In this document: one piece after another, positions 54,601-64,000 of the stretch | How positions within the stretch are numbered: position 1 is the stretch's first letter | Layout of the letters: every line of letters starts with the position of its first letter | Assembly: GCF_001723175.1 (NCBI RefSeq) | Contig: NC_064654.1 | Span: forward strand, 310,001-374,000 | Reading direction: 5' to 3' | Source of the DNA: Penicillium oxalicum | Lineage: Eukaryota > Ascomycota > Eurotiomycetes > Eurotiales > Aspergillaceae | Length of the DNA: 64,000 nt | Notes under the pieces: model-generated | What the model was told of the DNA's origin: nothing | Database searches by the model: none | The model's input: the letters and a program-made list of their open reading frames with translations, nothing else | Position numbers and translations under genes: made by a program

Positions 54601-54844
54601 GCTTTGGGCGAGGGTGTTCGGGGCGGCGGTACTCGTGCTCGCCATGTGAATGTGACCGAGGAGCGCATCTGTGGCGTGTGCCACAAGCGACTGGGCGGAA
54701 GTGTGATCAACGTGTTTCCCGAGTACGTCCACCATGAGAAAATCCCTCCTGAGATTCGGGTCTCGCTTGCTGACTTGATACAGTAACACCGTCATTCATC
54801 TTGGTTGTGCGAATCGCATGTCCAGCAACATCCGAGCTGGATAA
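51642..54844 (+). CDS. vam6: Vps39/Vam6, HOPS tethering complex subunit
   Basis: Vacuole-side subunit of the HOPS complex, which tethers membranes before fusion. Five exons: 51642-53154, 53216-54034, 54114-54222, 54273-54722 and 54784-54844; total 2952 nt, 983 residues. The N-terminal CNH-type propeller starts MLSAFTARPLVELKPRDKSK. The middle clathrin-repeat-like solenoid contains ALVEKGYLDEAISLLGML and DLIDFLHGKKLHRQALEILQ. A low-complexity GNGNGTGNGQGNGH insert sits near residue 435. The C-terminal zinc-binding part carries CGVCHKRLGGSVINVFP and is completed only by the 61-nt last exon (VIHLGCANRMSSN). The neighbours are unrelated. Confidence 0.94.
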
Positions 54845-55076
54845 TTTTGTGTTGTTATGTCTTTCCCCTCCCCTCACGCCCCCCTCTTGTCGTTGTGGCC
54901 CCTTTGTTTCCATGCTCCGCAACTGCATTCGTCGGGTATGATCTTCTCTTCCATCTGCTTCGGGGTGTTGTTTTTGGTGTCTTCCCGACGACTCCTTCTG
55001 TCTTGCGGATTTCTCTTTTTGATACCCAGTGTACTGTACTATATCAATTCTTTTTTTTTGATGCGAAACCCTTCAA

Positions 55077-55358
55077 TCAAGCGTCGTCCTCCACGACTTC
55101 TTCGCCGTAGTTTTCCTCCTCTCGAGCCTCCTTCTCCGAAATAGCACCCTGTGCTTTTTTGTCTTCTTCCATGCGTTCAGTCAAAAAGACATTGATTTCC
55201 TCCTGCAGCTGTGGGACTAGAGTTTGCAGGGCTGTCAGATGTGACTGCTTCGCCGCAAATGAATCCTTGCTCGAGTCGACCGAAATGACATGTGTGAACG
55301 TCTTGCTGGTATCAGGTGCCGTGTAGACTGCCTTGAGATTCAACGGAGTATTGGCCAT
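55077..55358 (-). CDS. gon7: EKC/KEOPS complex subunit Gon7
   Basis: Small acidic protein of 93 residues in one exon. KEOPS makes the t6A modification of tRNAs reading ANN codons, and fungal Gon7 is its accessory subunit. MANTPLNLKAVYTAPDTSKT at the start, LQEEINVFLTERMEEDKKAQ in the middle and an acidic tail (YGEEVVEDDA) match the family in order and size. The frame is open further upstream, but that extension is not Gon7-like, so the ATG at 55358 is used. Confidence is limited by the low complexity of the family. Confidence 0.8.
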   Translation of the reverse strand: MANTPLNLKAVYTAPDTSKTFTHVISVDSSKDSFAAKQSHLTALQTLVPQLQEEINVFLTERMEEDKKAQGAISEKEAREEENYGEEVVEDDA

Positions 55359-55728
55359 TGCGAATAATGTGGCCAGAAGAATAGAATAGCGATGATAGCT
55401 GGGAAGTCCGGTGGTAAGAGGAATGTCTCTGATGATATGCAAGAGCAGGAGGGTGACCAAGGCACTGCGGAAGTTCCAAGGGTAAGTTATGGTGGGGTCA
55501 AATGATCGATTGCGGGCAGGAGGCACGTAACAACGAAAAAAGAAAAAGAAAAGGAAAAAAAAAAGCCAACGATCAGCGGAGCCGCGCGCTAAACCCGATC
55601 GAGGATGTCTGGGGCAGCAGATTCACGACTCCAACTGGCCCGAGTGCGACTTGGGCTGGGACGTACCCAAATTCAACCCCCCTAGCGCAACTGCCCTTTC
55701 CGGCCTTTGAACCCAGCAGGGGCCATGG
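55359..55728. promoter_or_regulatory. Divergent promoter, gon7 / HbrB gene
   Basis: 370 bases between divergent starts, with an A-rich tract near 55540-55562. No specific site assigned. Confidence 0.5.
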
Positions 55729-58305
55729 ATGTCACTTGTCATGAATCCTACCGTTCGTCTGACAAACTCGCCGGGGCGTGCTGTCACCGGCCCACCGGTC
55801 TCCGGCTGCCGCAATCCTTCGCAGATACATCCTCAGCATCGACCACGACCGCCTTCGGACGATGAAGACGAGGACGACGAGGAATCGGATGAAGAGGACA
55901 TCGGCCGACCCGCCTCGTCTGGCAGCGACGCCTCGTCAAATGTGACCACCGTCTCGGCTGCGCCCATCACTCCAGTCTCTACACAACCTCACGGCTCAAG
56001 TTATTTCTCTCCTCAGAAGCGCTCCGCCTCAACCACCACGTCACCTCAGTACACAGCTCGCGCAATGCCCGCGGACTCCTCCACTGGCCGTCGGCCACTG
56101 GGTCGGGGTCCCTCTATCGAATTACCTCGCCATCGATCCAGACAACATTCACAGGGGTTCTTCGAGCCTTCGCTGCCCACCGCATCGTCAGAGCAGGCCC
56201 CGACGGTTTCAGCTTCCCGAATTGCGGCCCAGGCGGCCATGCAACAGATGAAACGACCACAAACCACATCCCAGCAGGCCGATGAGACGAAGCGCAATGA
56301 GAGTGTATCGCCGCCTCTGATGCCCCTTCCCCTCCGCGTCAATCAGCCCCCTCCATCTCTTCCCCCTCCAACGAATGCACCCAATGTGGCCACGACGGCA
56401 GCGAACGTTGTCTTCCCACGCACCGGCGGTGGGTCGTCAACCACTGAAGCCCAAGTCTCCGAGAAGCAGAAAATCAAGAAACTTTTCTCTAAACCGAAAC
56501 ATATTGGGATCAGTCGTGACAAAGATCATCGGGATCGAGGGCTGCCATCACCCAGCAAGATGCCCAGTTTGTCACGCATCGTCAGCGCCTCGACTACTAG
56601 CTTGGCCGATCTTCCCTCGAACAACTCTTCCATGTACAACTTGTCCAATGCCTCGGTCAGCACTGTGGTCCCGGCGGATCGACCCCCGGCGCCTCCGGAG
56701 AAGGACAAGGACAAGGATAAGGACAAGCACAAGCATCATTTCCTGTCCCGGCAAAAACTCAAGTTGAAAGACCGTGATGACCACTACAACCTACCACTTT
56801 CCTCGGCATCGAGCAATTCCCGACCGGCCGACCCTAATGCACCGCAGTCATTGTATTCCTTTACGAGTCCAGCGTCTCCAGCGCCGGGGGCCACCTTTGG
56901 AAAGTCGGTCAGTGGGCTGGACCTGCTGCACGGTGGACGAGCACTCCGTGAGAAAAAGAAGGAAGAAAAAGCGCTTGCTGAATCCGATCCACTAGAATGG
57001 CTTACGAGCTCGGCAAGCGGTGCCACGACGCCTGGTGGGATCACAGGTCCGTCTTCCTTGGCCAGTCCCTCTGGTATTCTGGGCGAGGCTGTGATACGGG
57101 AGACCTTGCAAGTGTTCGGGCTCAACAACATGTCTCCGGAAGATGCGTGGGATTTCCTCAAGGCTAAATTGCTGGTCATATTTGCCGGGGAGGATGTGCG
57201 GTTCGCCATTGAAGATCTGAATAAGCTGGTGCTGATACACCTGCAACTCTTTGTGCATAAACGAGCGCCCGCCCAGATCGTCACGGATCTCCGGGAGCTA
57301 CTGGAGGCTGGCTTTGCCACACTCAACCACAGCCTCTTGATCGGAGTTCCCGATGAGAAGCTTGTACCTCACCTTGTGCAAGCGTGGATGTTGGTCTTCG
57401 GCACCATTTTACCCTTTATGCAGGCCGTGTTTCTACCGCTGGACCTGGAATTCAAGGGGGCAGGATCTCTCATGACCCCTCGCGAGGCTCGTGAATTCTG
57501 GGGGGTCCTTCCGCCCGGTCAAGCACTCGACGTGCGTAACCTAGTCTTGATTGCATTCCGCGATCGCATCATTCTGAATCGGTACGAAATCCTTAAAACG
57601 ACTTTCTCTCGACTCTCGTTGGATAGCATCAACTCAGGGCTCGCGCCTCTCAGCGTCACTACGAAGAGCAGTGGCGCGGGCGGTCGTCCCGGAACCGCCG
57701 CGTCTCTTGACGCGACGCCTGGTAGCTATAATTCACAGTCGTCAAATTTACTCAGCACCGGCGCCGCAGATAGTTACTCGTCAGACTCATTTAGCGCACT
57801 GGTGCGTCCACTGAGCAACGACACTCGCAGTCGCGCGGCGTCCAATACTTCCTCGAACCCGGACGCGCTTATCTTTTCCTCCATGACCTCCCAAGCCCCG
57901 AGTCAGCGGCCCACGATCATCCACCATGGAAGCTCAACGGACTCGTCCCATGTCATTACCGAGACGGTAGGCCGAATGCTTCAATGCGTCAGCGTGCTCG
58001 CCAGCGTCCAAACAGACGATCAGCCACAGGAGAACATTGAAGTCTTGAGTAAAGCTCTCAAGCACAACTGGCTGGGCCGCGGTCGCACGGGTCGAGATCG
58101 GCGTGGCTTTGTCGGTGCCAAAGTCCGACCGGTCATGGTCGGTGGAACGCCCACTCTTGACGAAGCCGAGTCCTTTCGTAGTGGAGGCAAGAGTGTGGCC
58201 AGCCCCAGGGCGAGGGGGGATTCCTCGTCATCGGAATGGAGTGGGCGAGGTGCCATGGGGACAAGTCTGCGGAGCGCTAGTCGGCGCGAGTTGAGTGTGC
58301 TCTAG
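55729..58305 (+). CDS. HbrB-like protein, TORC2 subunit (Bit61/PRR5 family)
   Basis: Single-exon protein of 858 residues. The first 430 are disordered and rich in Ser, Pro and Thr, with an acidic patch (DDEDEDDEESDEED) and a basic KDKDKDKDKHKHH stretch. The HbrB domain covers about residues 445-640: ILGEAVIRETLQVFGLNNMS, FLKAKLLVIFAGEDVRFAIE, LFVHKRAPAQIVTDL and PLDLEFKGAGSLMTPREAR. In Aspergillus nidulans mutation of hbrB causes hyperbranching, and related proteins are TORC2 subunits in yeast and animals. The C-terminus is again Ser-rich. An in-frame intron in the leader cannot be excluded, but none is needed. Confidence 0.88.
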   Translation: MSLVMNPTVRLTNSPGRAVTGPPVSGCRNPSQIHPQHRPRPPSDDEDEDDEESDEEDIGRPASSGSDASSNVTTVSAAPITPVSTQPHGSSYFSPQKRSASTTTSPQYTARAMPADSSTGRRPLGRGPSIELPRHRSRQHSQGFFEPSLPTASSEQAPTVSASRIAAQAAMQQMKRPQTTSQQADETKRNESVSPPLMPLPLRVNQPPPSLPPPTNAPNVATTAANVVFPRTGGGSSTTEAQVSEKQKIKKLFSKPKHIGISRDKDHRDRGLPSPSKMPSLSRIVSASTTSLADLPSNNSSMYNLSNASVSTVVPADRPPAPPEKDKDKDKDKHKHHFLSRQKLKLKDRDDHYNLPLSSASSNSRPADPNAPQSLYSFTSPASPAPGATFGKSVSGLDLLHGGRALREKKKEEKALAESDPLEWLTSSASGATTPGGITGPSSLASPSGILGEAVIRETLQVFGLNNMSPEDAWDFLKAKLLVIFAGEDVRFAIEDLNKLVLIHLQLFVHKRAPAQIVTDLRELLEAGFATLNHSLLIGVPDEKLVPHLVQAWMLVFGTILPFMQAVFLPLDLEFKGAGSLMTPREAREFWGVLPPGQALDVRNLVLIAFRDRIILNRYEILKTTFSRLSLDSINSGLAPLSVTTKSSGAGGRPGTAASLDATPGSYNSQSSNLLSTGAADSYSSDSFSALVRPLSNDTRSRAASNTSSNPDALIFSSMTSQAPSQRPTIIHHGSSTDSSHVITETVGRMLQCVSVLASVQTDDQPQENIEVLSKALKHNWLGRGRTGRDRRGFVGAKVRPVMVGGTPTLDEAESFRSGGKSVASPRARGDSSSSEWSGRGAMGTSLRSASRRELSVL

Positions 58306-61300
58306 AGCTGAAAGTCAAAGCCTTGAGCTAGCATGATACAGGGGTTTTTTGGGATTTCTTTAGTGTCGGAGGATTTTTTTTCATTCTTTTTTTCGGTTCC
58401 TTTTTAGAATATGATGATTTTATGATGACAGTCCACGAAATGGGACAGGATGGTACTTTTGATTCAACGTTATTATTCTGGTTCTGTGGGATACTTTCCG
58501 ATTTTTGTTGATCGGTCTGTGGTCCTGGTTGTTCTCGTCTGGCTTTCCCTCCCTTTTTTCGAACCTCGTTTTTGGGAGGGACACTCTGGGTGGTGGTCTC
58601 TTACTACCTACTGATACACCATTTGTACATTTCGGCTTACACTACAATGTTCATTATGGAAGCCCCCCGTCAATACGCTGAAATGGAATTTGATTTCGGT
58701 ATCAAGTGTTAAAGGTCTCCGGAGTTTGTAGCGCCCGTCTCGGCTGGACTGGAGACTCTCAGTCACCTGCCCCCGTTAGGTGATAGTAAAGTTATGCCCA
58801 TCGATTCAGAGGGAATCGGCCGACAGAAGGATCCATTCCATGATCTATTTAGTTCTGGGTAATAGGGTGGGAGTTGGTATCTTGCAAGGCTGTTGTTACC
58901 TTCCCGAGGCTCCAACGACCTGGTTCGCGATCTTGATGACCGCTGGACCTGCAGATCTCCATAAATATGTTTGACTCGGATGTCGTGCCGTAGTGCGTCA
59001 CAAAAATTCGAATGGATAAATTTTTAAGGTTAAGTTAGTCACAACGAACCGTCGCACGAGTACTGACTAGTCACTGGTACAGGAACAAGGACGTAACTCC
59101 GTCTGTTCTCCCCTCCCACTTCATCGTGAATATATACTTCAAGGTTGCTAGGGGCCAACTTGAAATAATAAACATGTCTGTATTTTGTTTTGGAGCTGTG
59201 GACTCTATTTTCTACACTGTTACCTAAGGTTTCAACCAACATGAGGAAGAAGCCCAATGTCTGGCTTGAGTTCATGGGGCAGCTATGTTGTTACCTATTG
59301 ATCCTAGTATTATGAGGCTTGATGGTAATTGGATATTCTTCGGTCTCTACTTTCAATTGGAATCCATTTCGATTACTAAAGCTCACGGAAGGGAAGCTGG
59401 TGGAAACCTAAGCTACGGACAGGGTGACTACCTAACGCAGATATATATCTCCTGCGGGCACTTGCAGGCGCCATATCTTCTGTAGACAACCAGCAATCCC
59501 ATCCATCCCATCCATCGTACTAGCAGTACCGACGTAAATTTCCAATGACCTTCTACTACCTGCACCAACTTGAAAAACGCATAATCTGGTACCTGCGCCA
59601 CCTAGGTAGATGAGATTTCCCACTATAAAGGGGATTCTGGGTAGATTATCTTAGGTTATGGAGGTAGCTAGGTACATAAGTAGGTAGGTAGATACTCGAC
59701 ATCTTTCCAGTGCTACTTTTTACAAACGTCACTGGGTGCATCTTCCTCTTTGAAACCTTATCTAGAATCTTGGACAAGCAAATAAAGTCTTGGTACCGGT
59801 ACCAAAAAAGCTTGGAACGGATAGCTAGAATCAGTTGGTTCATAGTATGCTTTTTCCGATTGGACGCGATCTTTTATCCGGGAGGTGATCAGTGGGATTA
59901 ACCCCTGACGTGAATTGGTTTGAACACTCAAAGGTCTAGTGATCTGCCTAGTAAAGATGAGGGAATGCAATGAATTGCGGCCCCAAGCCTTTGAATCGAG
60001 CATTTCATCTATCGAGTGAGTCCACAAGTAAGTATATCAGAGATCAAAATTGGAAAGCAGGCGAGAAAGAAAAGAGGAAACAGATCGTAAACAAGGTGTA
60101 GGGCAAACAAGAAGAAAAAAACAAGGCAGAAGTGAAAGAGTCCATTGGACAGCCTGTAGCATGGAATGTAGACTGCGGAAAGTTCAACAGAGATACTTTC
60201 ATTTGCGCTGAACAAAAAAGTCGAGCCGCACAATAGACAATTCTCGCCCGACTGAGGATCTGTTGTCTCTCTAACTGGGCAATGTCCTGCAGCCAAAGCT
60301 ATTCTACGCCCTTGGGAGACGCGTTATTGTCATGCGATCGCTCAAATAATGCATGGCTCCCGGTGGAGATTAGATCAGTCTGCATTGATCGATCGAGATG
60401 AGGTTAAAAACGCGGAGAATTAGCGTTATCATTTCCGAGACAGAGGTACAACGTTGTCAAACAAGCTGCTCTAAGCACGAGCTTAGCGCTGGGTTGGAAT
60501 GTATGAGGCCAAGAAAGGATTCTAATATGAAGCTAGAAGACCATTCGACGGAAGAATTTTCTTGTTCTTTCGCAGGCTTCGTTGTCAGTTCAAGGGATCG
60601 ATTGGATTGCCAGGGGCTGCGTGTGCAGGTTCCGCTTGCAGCGGTGCAATAGAGCAGCCCCTTGCTCTTGTCAACACTTCCCACACGACACTTGAATTTC
60701 CACAAAAGAGAGGGGAGGCTGGTGAGGGAATTGAAATTCATGAGTCTGGCCGATTTCACCAAAGAGAGTAAATGGATGCGAGGAAGTTCCAAAGACCGCG
60801 CTGAAAAGATTGGACAGATGATGGGGTGTGGCAGTGGGATTGGTCCAAGGCCATCCATCTCTATCGAGGAGCATGGAATGTAAACATCTTTGGAATGCTG
60901 CTTTGCTCGAACACTCGTGGCACATTGAAGCGAAGACTTCTGACTGGATAGATCCAGACAGGTCAGGTCTTTGATTGGTTCTTGGTGCCATCCACGCTTG
61001 GAAGATCTCGAAAAGCCACGAAGAATGGAAGTGGGCACGATGCGGATGCGGGTACCTGGAGAAGCAGGGTCAAATCAGTGGTGTCGATGTACCTGGACTG
61101 GTCGGGTATTTGGCACTCGAATTGACAAAAAAAACATTGCAGGCCTGCGATGAGAGCCGAAAATGGCAGTAGGGCCTCTGAACAATCTGGACTCCTTCTC
61201 GGGGGCGCCAATCAGTCTCCATGACTACGAATTCTTACCTCAAGGGGGTCGGCCCGAGGTGGACTGTGAACAGCATTCTGGCCGGGTTTGTTGTTGGTCA

Positions 61301-61591
61301 ACATGGCCATGGCGGAGGAGATGGCCATTTGGAATGAGAATGAACAAGTAGGAGGCTCATTCGACAGAATATAAAAGTCTGTCGGTTTCACCACGACCGG
61401 AGTGATCCTTTCCCCATCGCCAATCACGTCGACAATCATTCGCTAACCCCCCGGTTCTTTCGCAGCTGTCCCTCGTTTTTGATGCTGAGAGTCGGATCTA
61501 CTCTAATTGCTGTCTCTCGTTGAAATCCGCAATTTCTTTTTGCTTTCTTGATATATTCAAACAACTACATTCGTTCAAAGCTTTGCCAAAC
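58306..61591. other. 3.3-kb intergenic region
   Basis: No convincing coding frame; the longest (193 codons, 60457-61038, minus strand) has no family feature. It contains a perfect 16-base palindrome at 59790-59805 and GGTA-type repeats near 59.67 kb. Part of it is probably the promoter of the surface-protein gene. Confidence 0.5.
59790..59805. repeat. Perfect 16-base palindrome
   Basis: TTGGTACCGGTACCAA, followed by an A-rich stretch. It could be a binding site for a dimeric regulator or chance. Confidence 0.6.
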
Positions 61592-64000
61592 ATGAAGTCA
61601 GTCGTCTGGCTTTCCTTCTTTGGCGCGGGGGCCATGGCCCACCCGTCCGGTCTCGTGAGTACACTCAGCCATACATTGGATGTCCATCATCAGTCCTGCT
61701 AGGATCGATTACTGACGATCGAATGATGTCTAGTGGTGGGGTACCGACCAGTGCTACCCAAGCCCGGAGAATCTCGACAACGCCTGTCTGCCCAGCCAGG
61801 AGGGGGGTTTCGACTGGTCCGAGCTGGGCAATGGAGATAACTGGACCTTCGAAGGGTTCAACTTCAATGGCTTCGATGCCAGTGATGTGTGCGGAAACTC
61901 GGGAGTAAGTCCAGAAAGAGACATAGACAAAAGAGTCGAGCATAGGTACGACAAGTTTGCTAACACGAGAAACAGGGCAAGTGCATCCAGGCCAAGCTCT
62001 CGCGCGATGACAACTACAACATCCGAGTCGAGGCCACCGATGCGCCCTTCTCCGTGAGCACTCTGCACATGTCGACTTCACGGGATACTCTGGTCATCAT
62101 GAGCTATCATATGCCCAGCGGATCCGTCTGCCGTCAATATGTTCAATCCTCGCCCGACGGCGTGGATGTCACCAACGAGCAGTGCGGTGGTGCGGTGGCT
62201 GTCGACTTCACTCTGCCCGAAGATAGCAAGTTCGGCGAGTGCGACATGGCCATTCATCGCATGGACTTTGACTGCTCACCTGGTCCCAAGGGTCCTCCAG
62301 AGATGCCCCACGAGGAGCATCCCAGCCCTACGCCAGAGCACCCTGCCAGCACTCCTGTTCACTCGACGGCCGTCACATCTGTGCACTGGACTCATCCATC
62401 GTCTTCGCCACCGATGCACACCACTAGCATCGAGTCTTGGACACGCCCAACTACACGGTCTGTTGAGACCTCGATCCCGTGGACACACTCAGAGTACACT
62501 CACTCGGAGTCCACATACTCGCAGCCCACACACTCCGAACCAACGCACTCGATGCCGGCGCACACCGAGCCCATGGAGCCTTGGACTACTACGGAATATG
62601 CTGAGACTTCAACATCCTGCACCAGCAGCTGGATTATGCACACAACTGCTGTGGAGGTCTGGTCCACCACAGAGGTTGTTGAGACCTCGCCCGTCTTCAC
62701 TAGCAGCTGGGAAACTCACAGCACTCCAGTCGATGTTTGGCCCACCGAGCAAGTCAGCGAGTCTTCGACTTCTTGCACTGGCTCGACTGATGAAATCCCG
62801 TCCTGGTCGACCACAGATCCAGTCCACTCTTGGCCTACCACGGAGCAAGTGCCTTCTTGGACCACCACCGAGAAAGTTCCTCACTGGCCTACCACCGACA
62901 GCGCGATCACCTCCGAGGCCACTACTTGGCCAGCCATGACGCATTCCCTGCCTGCTGTGCCCACCGGCGTGGATGCAACTACTGCGGACGTCCAGGAAAC
63001 CACCAGCAGCTGCACCAGCTCCTGGATCACCTACACCAGCCCGGTCGAGACTTGGACCACTTCGACTGTCTGGTCCACCGCGGAGATCACGATCAGCTCC
63101 TGCGCACCCACGGCTACCAACTGCCCCCCTCATTCCACCGCCGTGATCACCAGCTCGGTGGCTGTTTCCACCACTGTCTGCCCGTACACCTCCATGGAAA
63201 CGACTTCTGTGCTGACGACTTGGATTCCCGAGACTGTCGTGCCGATGGTCCCTAGCTCGACCCACGGCGCTGCAGTGACCACCGTCGTGCCCCCTCCCGC
63301 TGAGAGCAGCCCCGTCGTTCCCGCCCCATGCCCTGAGGTTGTTCCCAAGTGCCTGAACACCTGGCTTACGATTCCTCAGTGTGACTCCAACAGCGATGCG
63401 GGCTGCTTCTGTCCCTCCTCGGAGTTCACTGAGAAGGTCACCTCTTGCATTCACTCTTGGGGTGAAAGCACCGAGCAGGTTGAGTCGGCCCTTTCATACT
63501 TTGCTGGTATTTGCGCTCCGTACATCCCCAGCAACCCCGAGATTATCGACATCATGGCTCCCTGTCCGACTGGTCCCCCTCAGGAAGGCCCTCATCACAC
63601 TTCCACTGCACCGGTTTCTGAGGGCTCGTCCCCTGTTGAGACCGTGCCCCCCCTTGTCTCTTCTGTCACTGAGCAAGGCCCCTACCCGACATCTGATTCT
63701 CCAGTCCCTGTGCACACAGTCAGCGTGCCTGTTTCAGAGCCTTCGGCTCCTGGCGAGACCCATACAGTGCCCGCTCCAGTTATGACCTCTCCCCCGGAGC
63801 ATGGAGTTCCTCCTGTTTCAACCTGGACCGCTCCCGGTGGCCATGTTACTTCGGCTCCCACGTCCTACAGCTGCCCTAGCACCACCATGACCTGGTCGTC
63901 GCACACTGTTACCGTGCCCATGGTTGAGTTCAGCACTGTCCACTCTGGTCACCACACCAGCGTGGCTCTGGTTCCCGGCACGTCTGGCAAGGGTCACTAC
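61592..64000 (+). CDS. Ser/Thr-rich cell-surface protein with CFEM domain (5' part)
   Basis: Three exons are seen (61592-61654, 61734-61904, 61976 onward) and the frame is still open at the window end after more than 750 residues. A signal peptide (MKSVVWLSFFGAGAMAHPSG) is followed by an unrecognised N-terminal domain with spaced cysteines (GTDQCYPSPENLDNACLP, SGSVCRQYVQS, FGECDMAIHRMDFDC). A long Ser/Thr/Pro/Glu-rich stalk has recurring units such as SWTTTE and SCTSSWI. Near 63.33-63.58 kb the cysteine series APCPEVV, KCLN, PQCD, GCFCP, SCIHS, ICAPY fits a CFEM domain. A GPI anchor would be expected beyond the window. A role in adhesion or heme/iron capture is possible. Confidence 0.87.

Noticed and set aside
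60560..60655. Possible tRNA-like segment
   Set aside because: The stretch looked T-arm-like in places, but no pairing stems for a cloverleaf could be made.
60457..61038. 193-codon frame in the 58.3-61.6 kb gap
   Set aside because: Composition is random-looking and no domain is visible.
62609..63454. 281-codon Gly/Arg-rich frame antisense to the CFEM protein
   Set aside because: Complement of the repetitive Ser/Thr stalk; low complexity, no independent support.

Overview
This is a 64-kb piece of nuclear DNA from a filamentous ascomycete, most likely a member of the Eurotiales (Aspergillus/Penicillium type). The reasons are short introns (about 50-110 nt, GTANGT-like donors, CTAAC-like branch sites), single-gene transcription units, a UapA/UapC-type purine permease, an HbrB protein, a fungal 2,3-dihydroxybenzoate decarboxylase, a GH55 glucanase and a CFEM cell-surface protein. 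The species cannot be fixed from the sequence alone.

Layout. 0-5.7 kb: 3' end of a xanthine/uric acid permease, a membrane-anchored MOSC protein, a Rad55-like RAD51 paralogue with five exons, and a seven-helix membrane protein. 8-13.7 kb: proteasome subunit alpha-2, a RING-CH ubiquitin ligase, an unrecognised protein, and 2,3-dihydroxybenzoate decarboxylase. 13.7-16.9 kb is non-coding. 16.9-25 kb: an MFS sugar transporter broken by one base, CTP synthase, and an F-box-like/ankyrin-repeat protein broken at an A8 run. 25.6-36 kb is rich in secreted proteins: a nine-exon GH55 beta-1,3-glucanase divergent from a secreted NucA/NucB-like nuclease, an F-box protein, a small three-exon secreted protein, and a cysteine-rich secreted protein.

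36-46 kb is gene-poor and looks accessory. It holds one tRNA-Met, a Tc1/mariner-like transposase relic with a nonsense codon, an imperfect inverted repeat around a very AT-rich block, a frameshifted nucleotidyltransferase-fold gene converging on a second possible NTase-fold gene that has a GC-AG intron, a GFA/CENP-V-type protein, and an SRPK-like kinase pseudogene with at least four lesions.

46.4-58.3 kb returns to core genes: a two-RRM protein, 6-phosphofructo-2-kinase/fructose-2,6-bisphosphatase, Vps39/Vam6 of HOPS, the KEOPS subunit Gon7, and an HbrB/Bit61 TORC2 subunit. 58.3-61.6 kb is non-coding, and the window ends inside a Ser/Thr-rich CFEM surface protein.

Most genes are independent housekeeping units. 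The functional grouping worth attention is the secreted glucanase/nuclease pair with its shared 735-bp upstream region. Splice joins given below were read by eye; for nearly all multi-exon genes the summed exon length is a multiple of three, which supports them.
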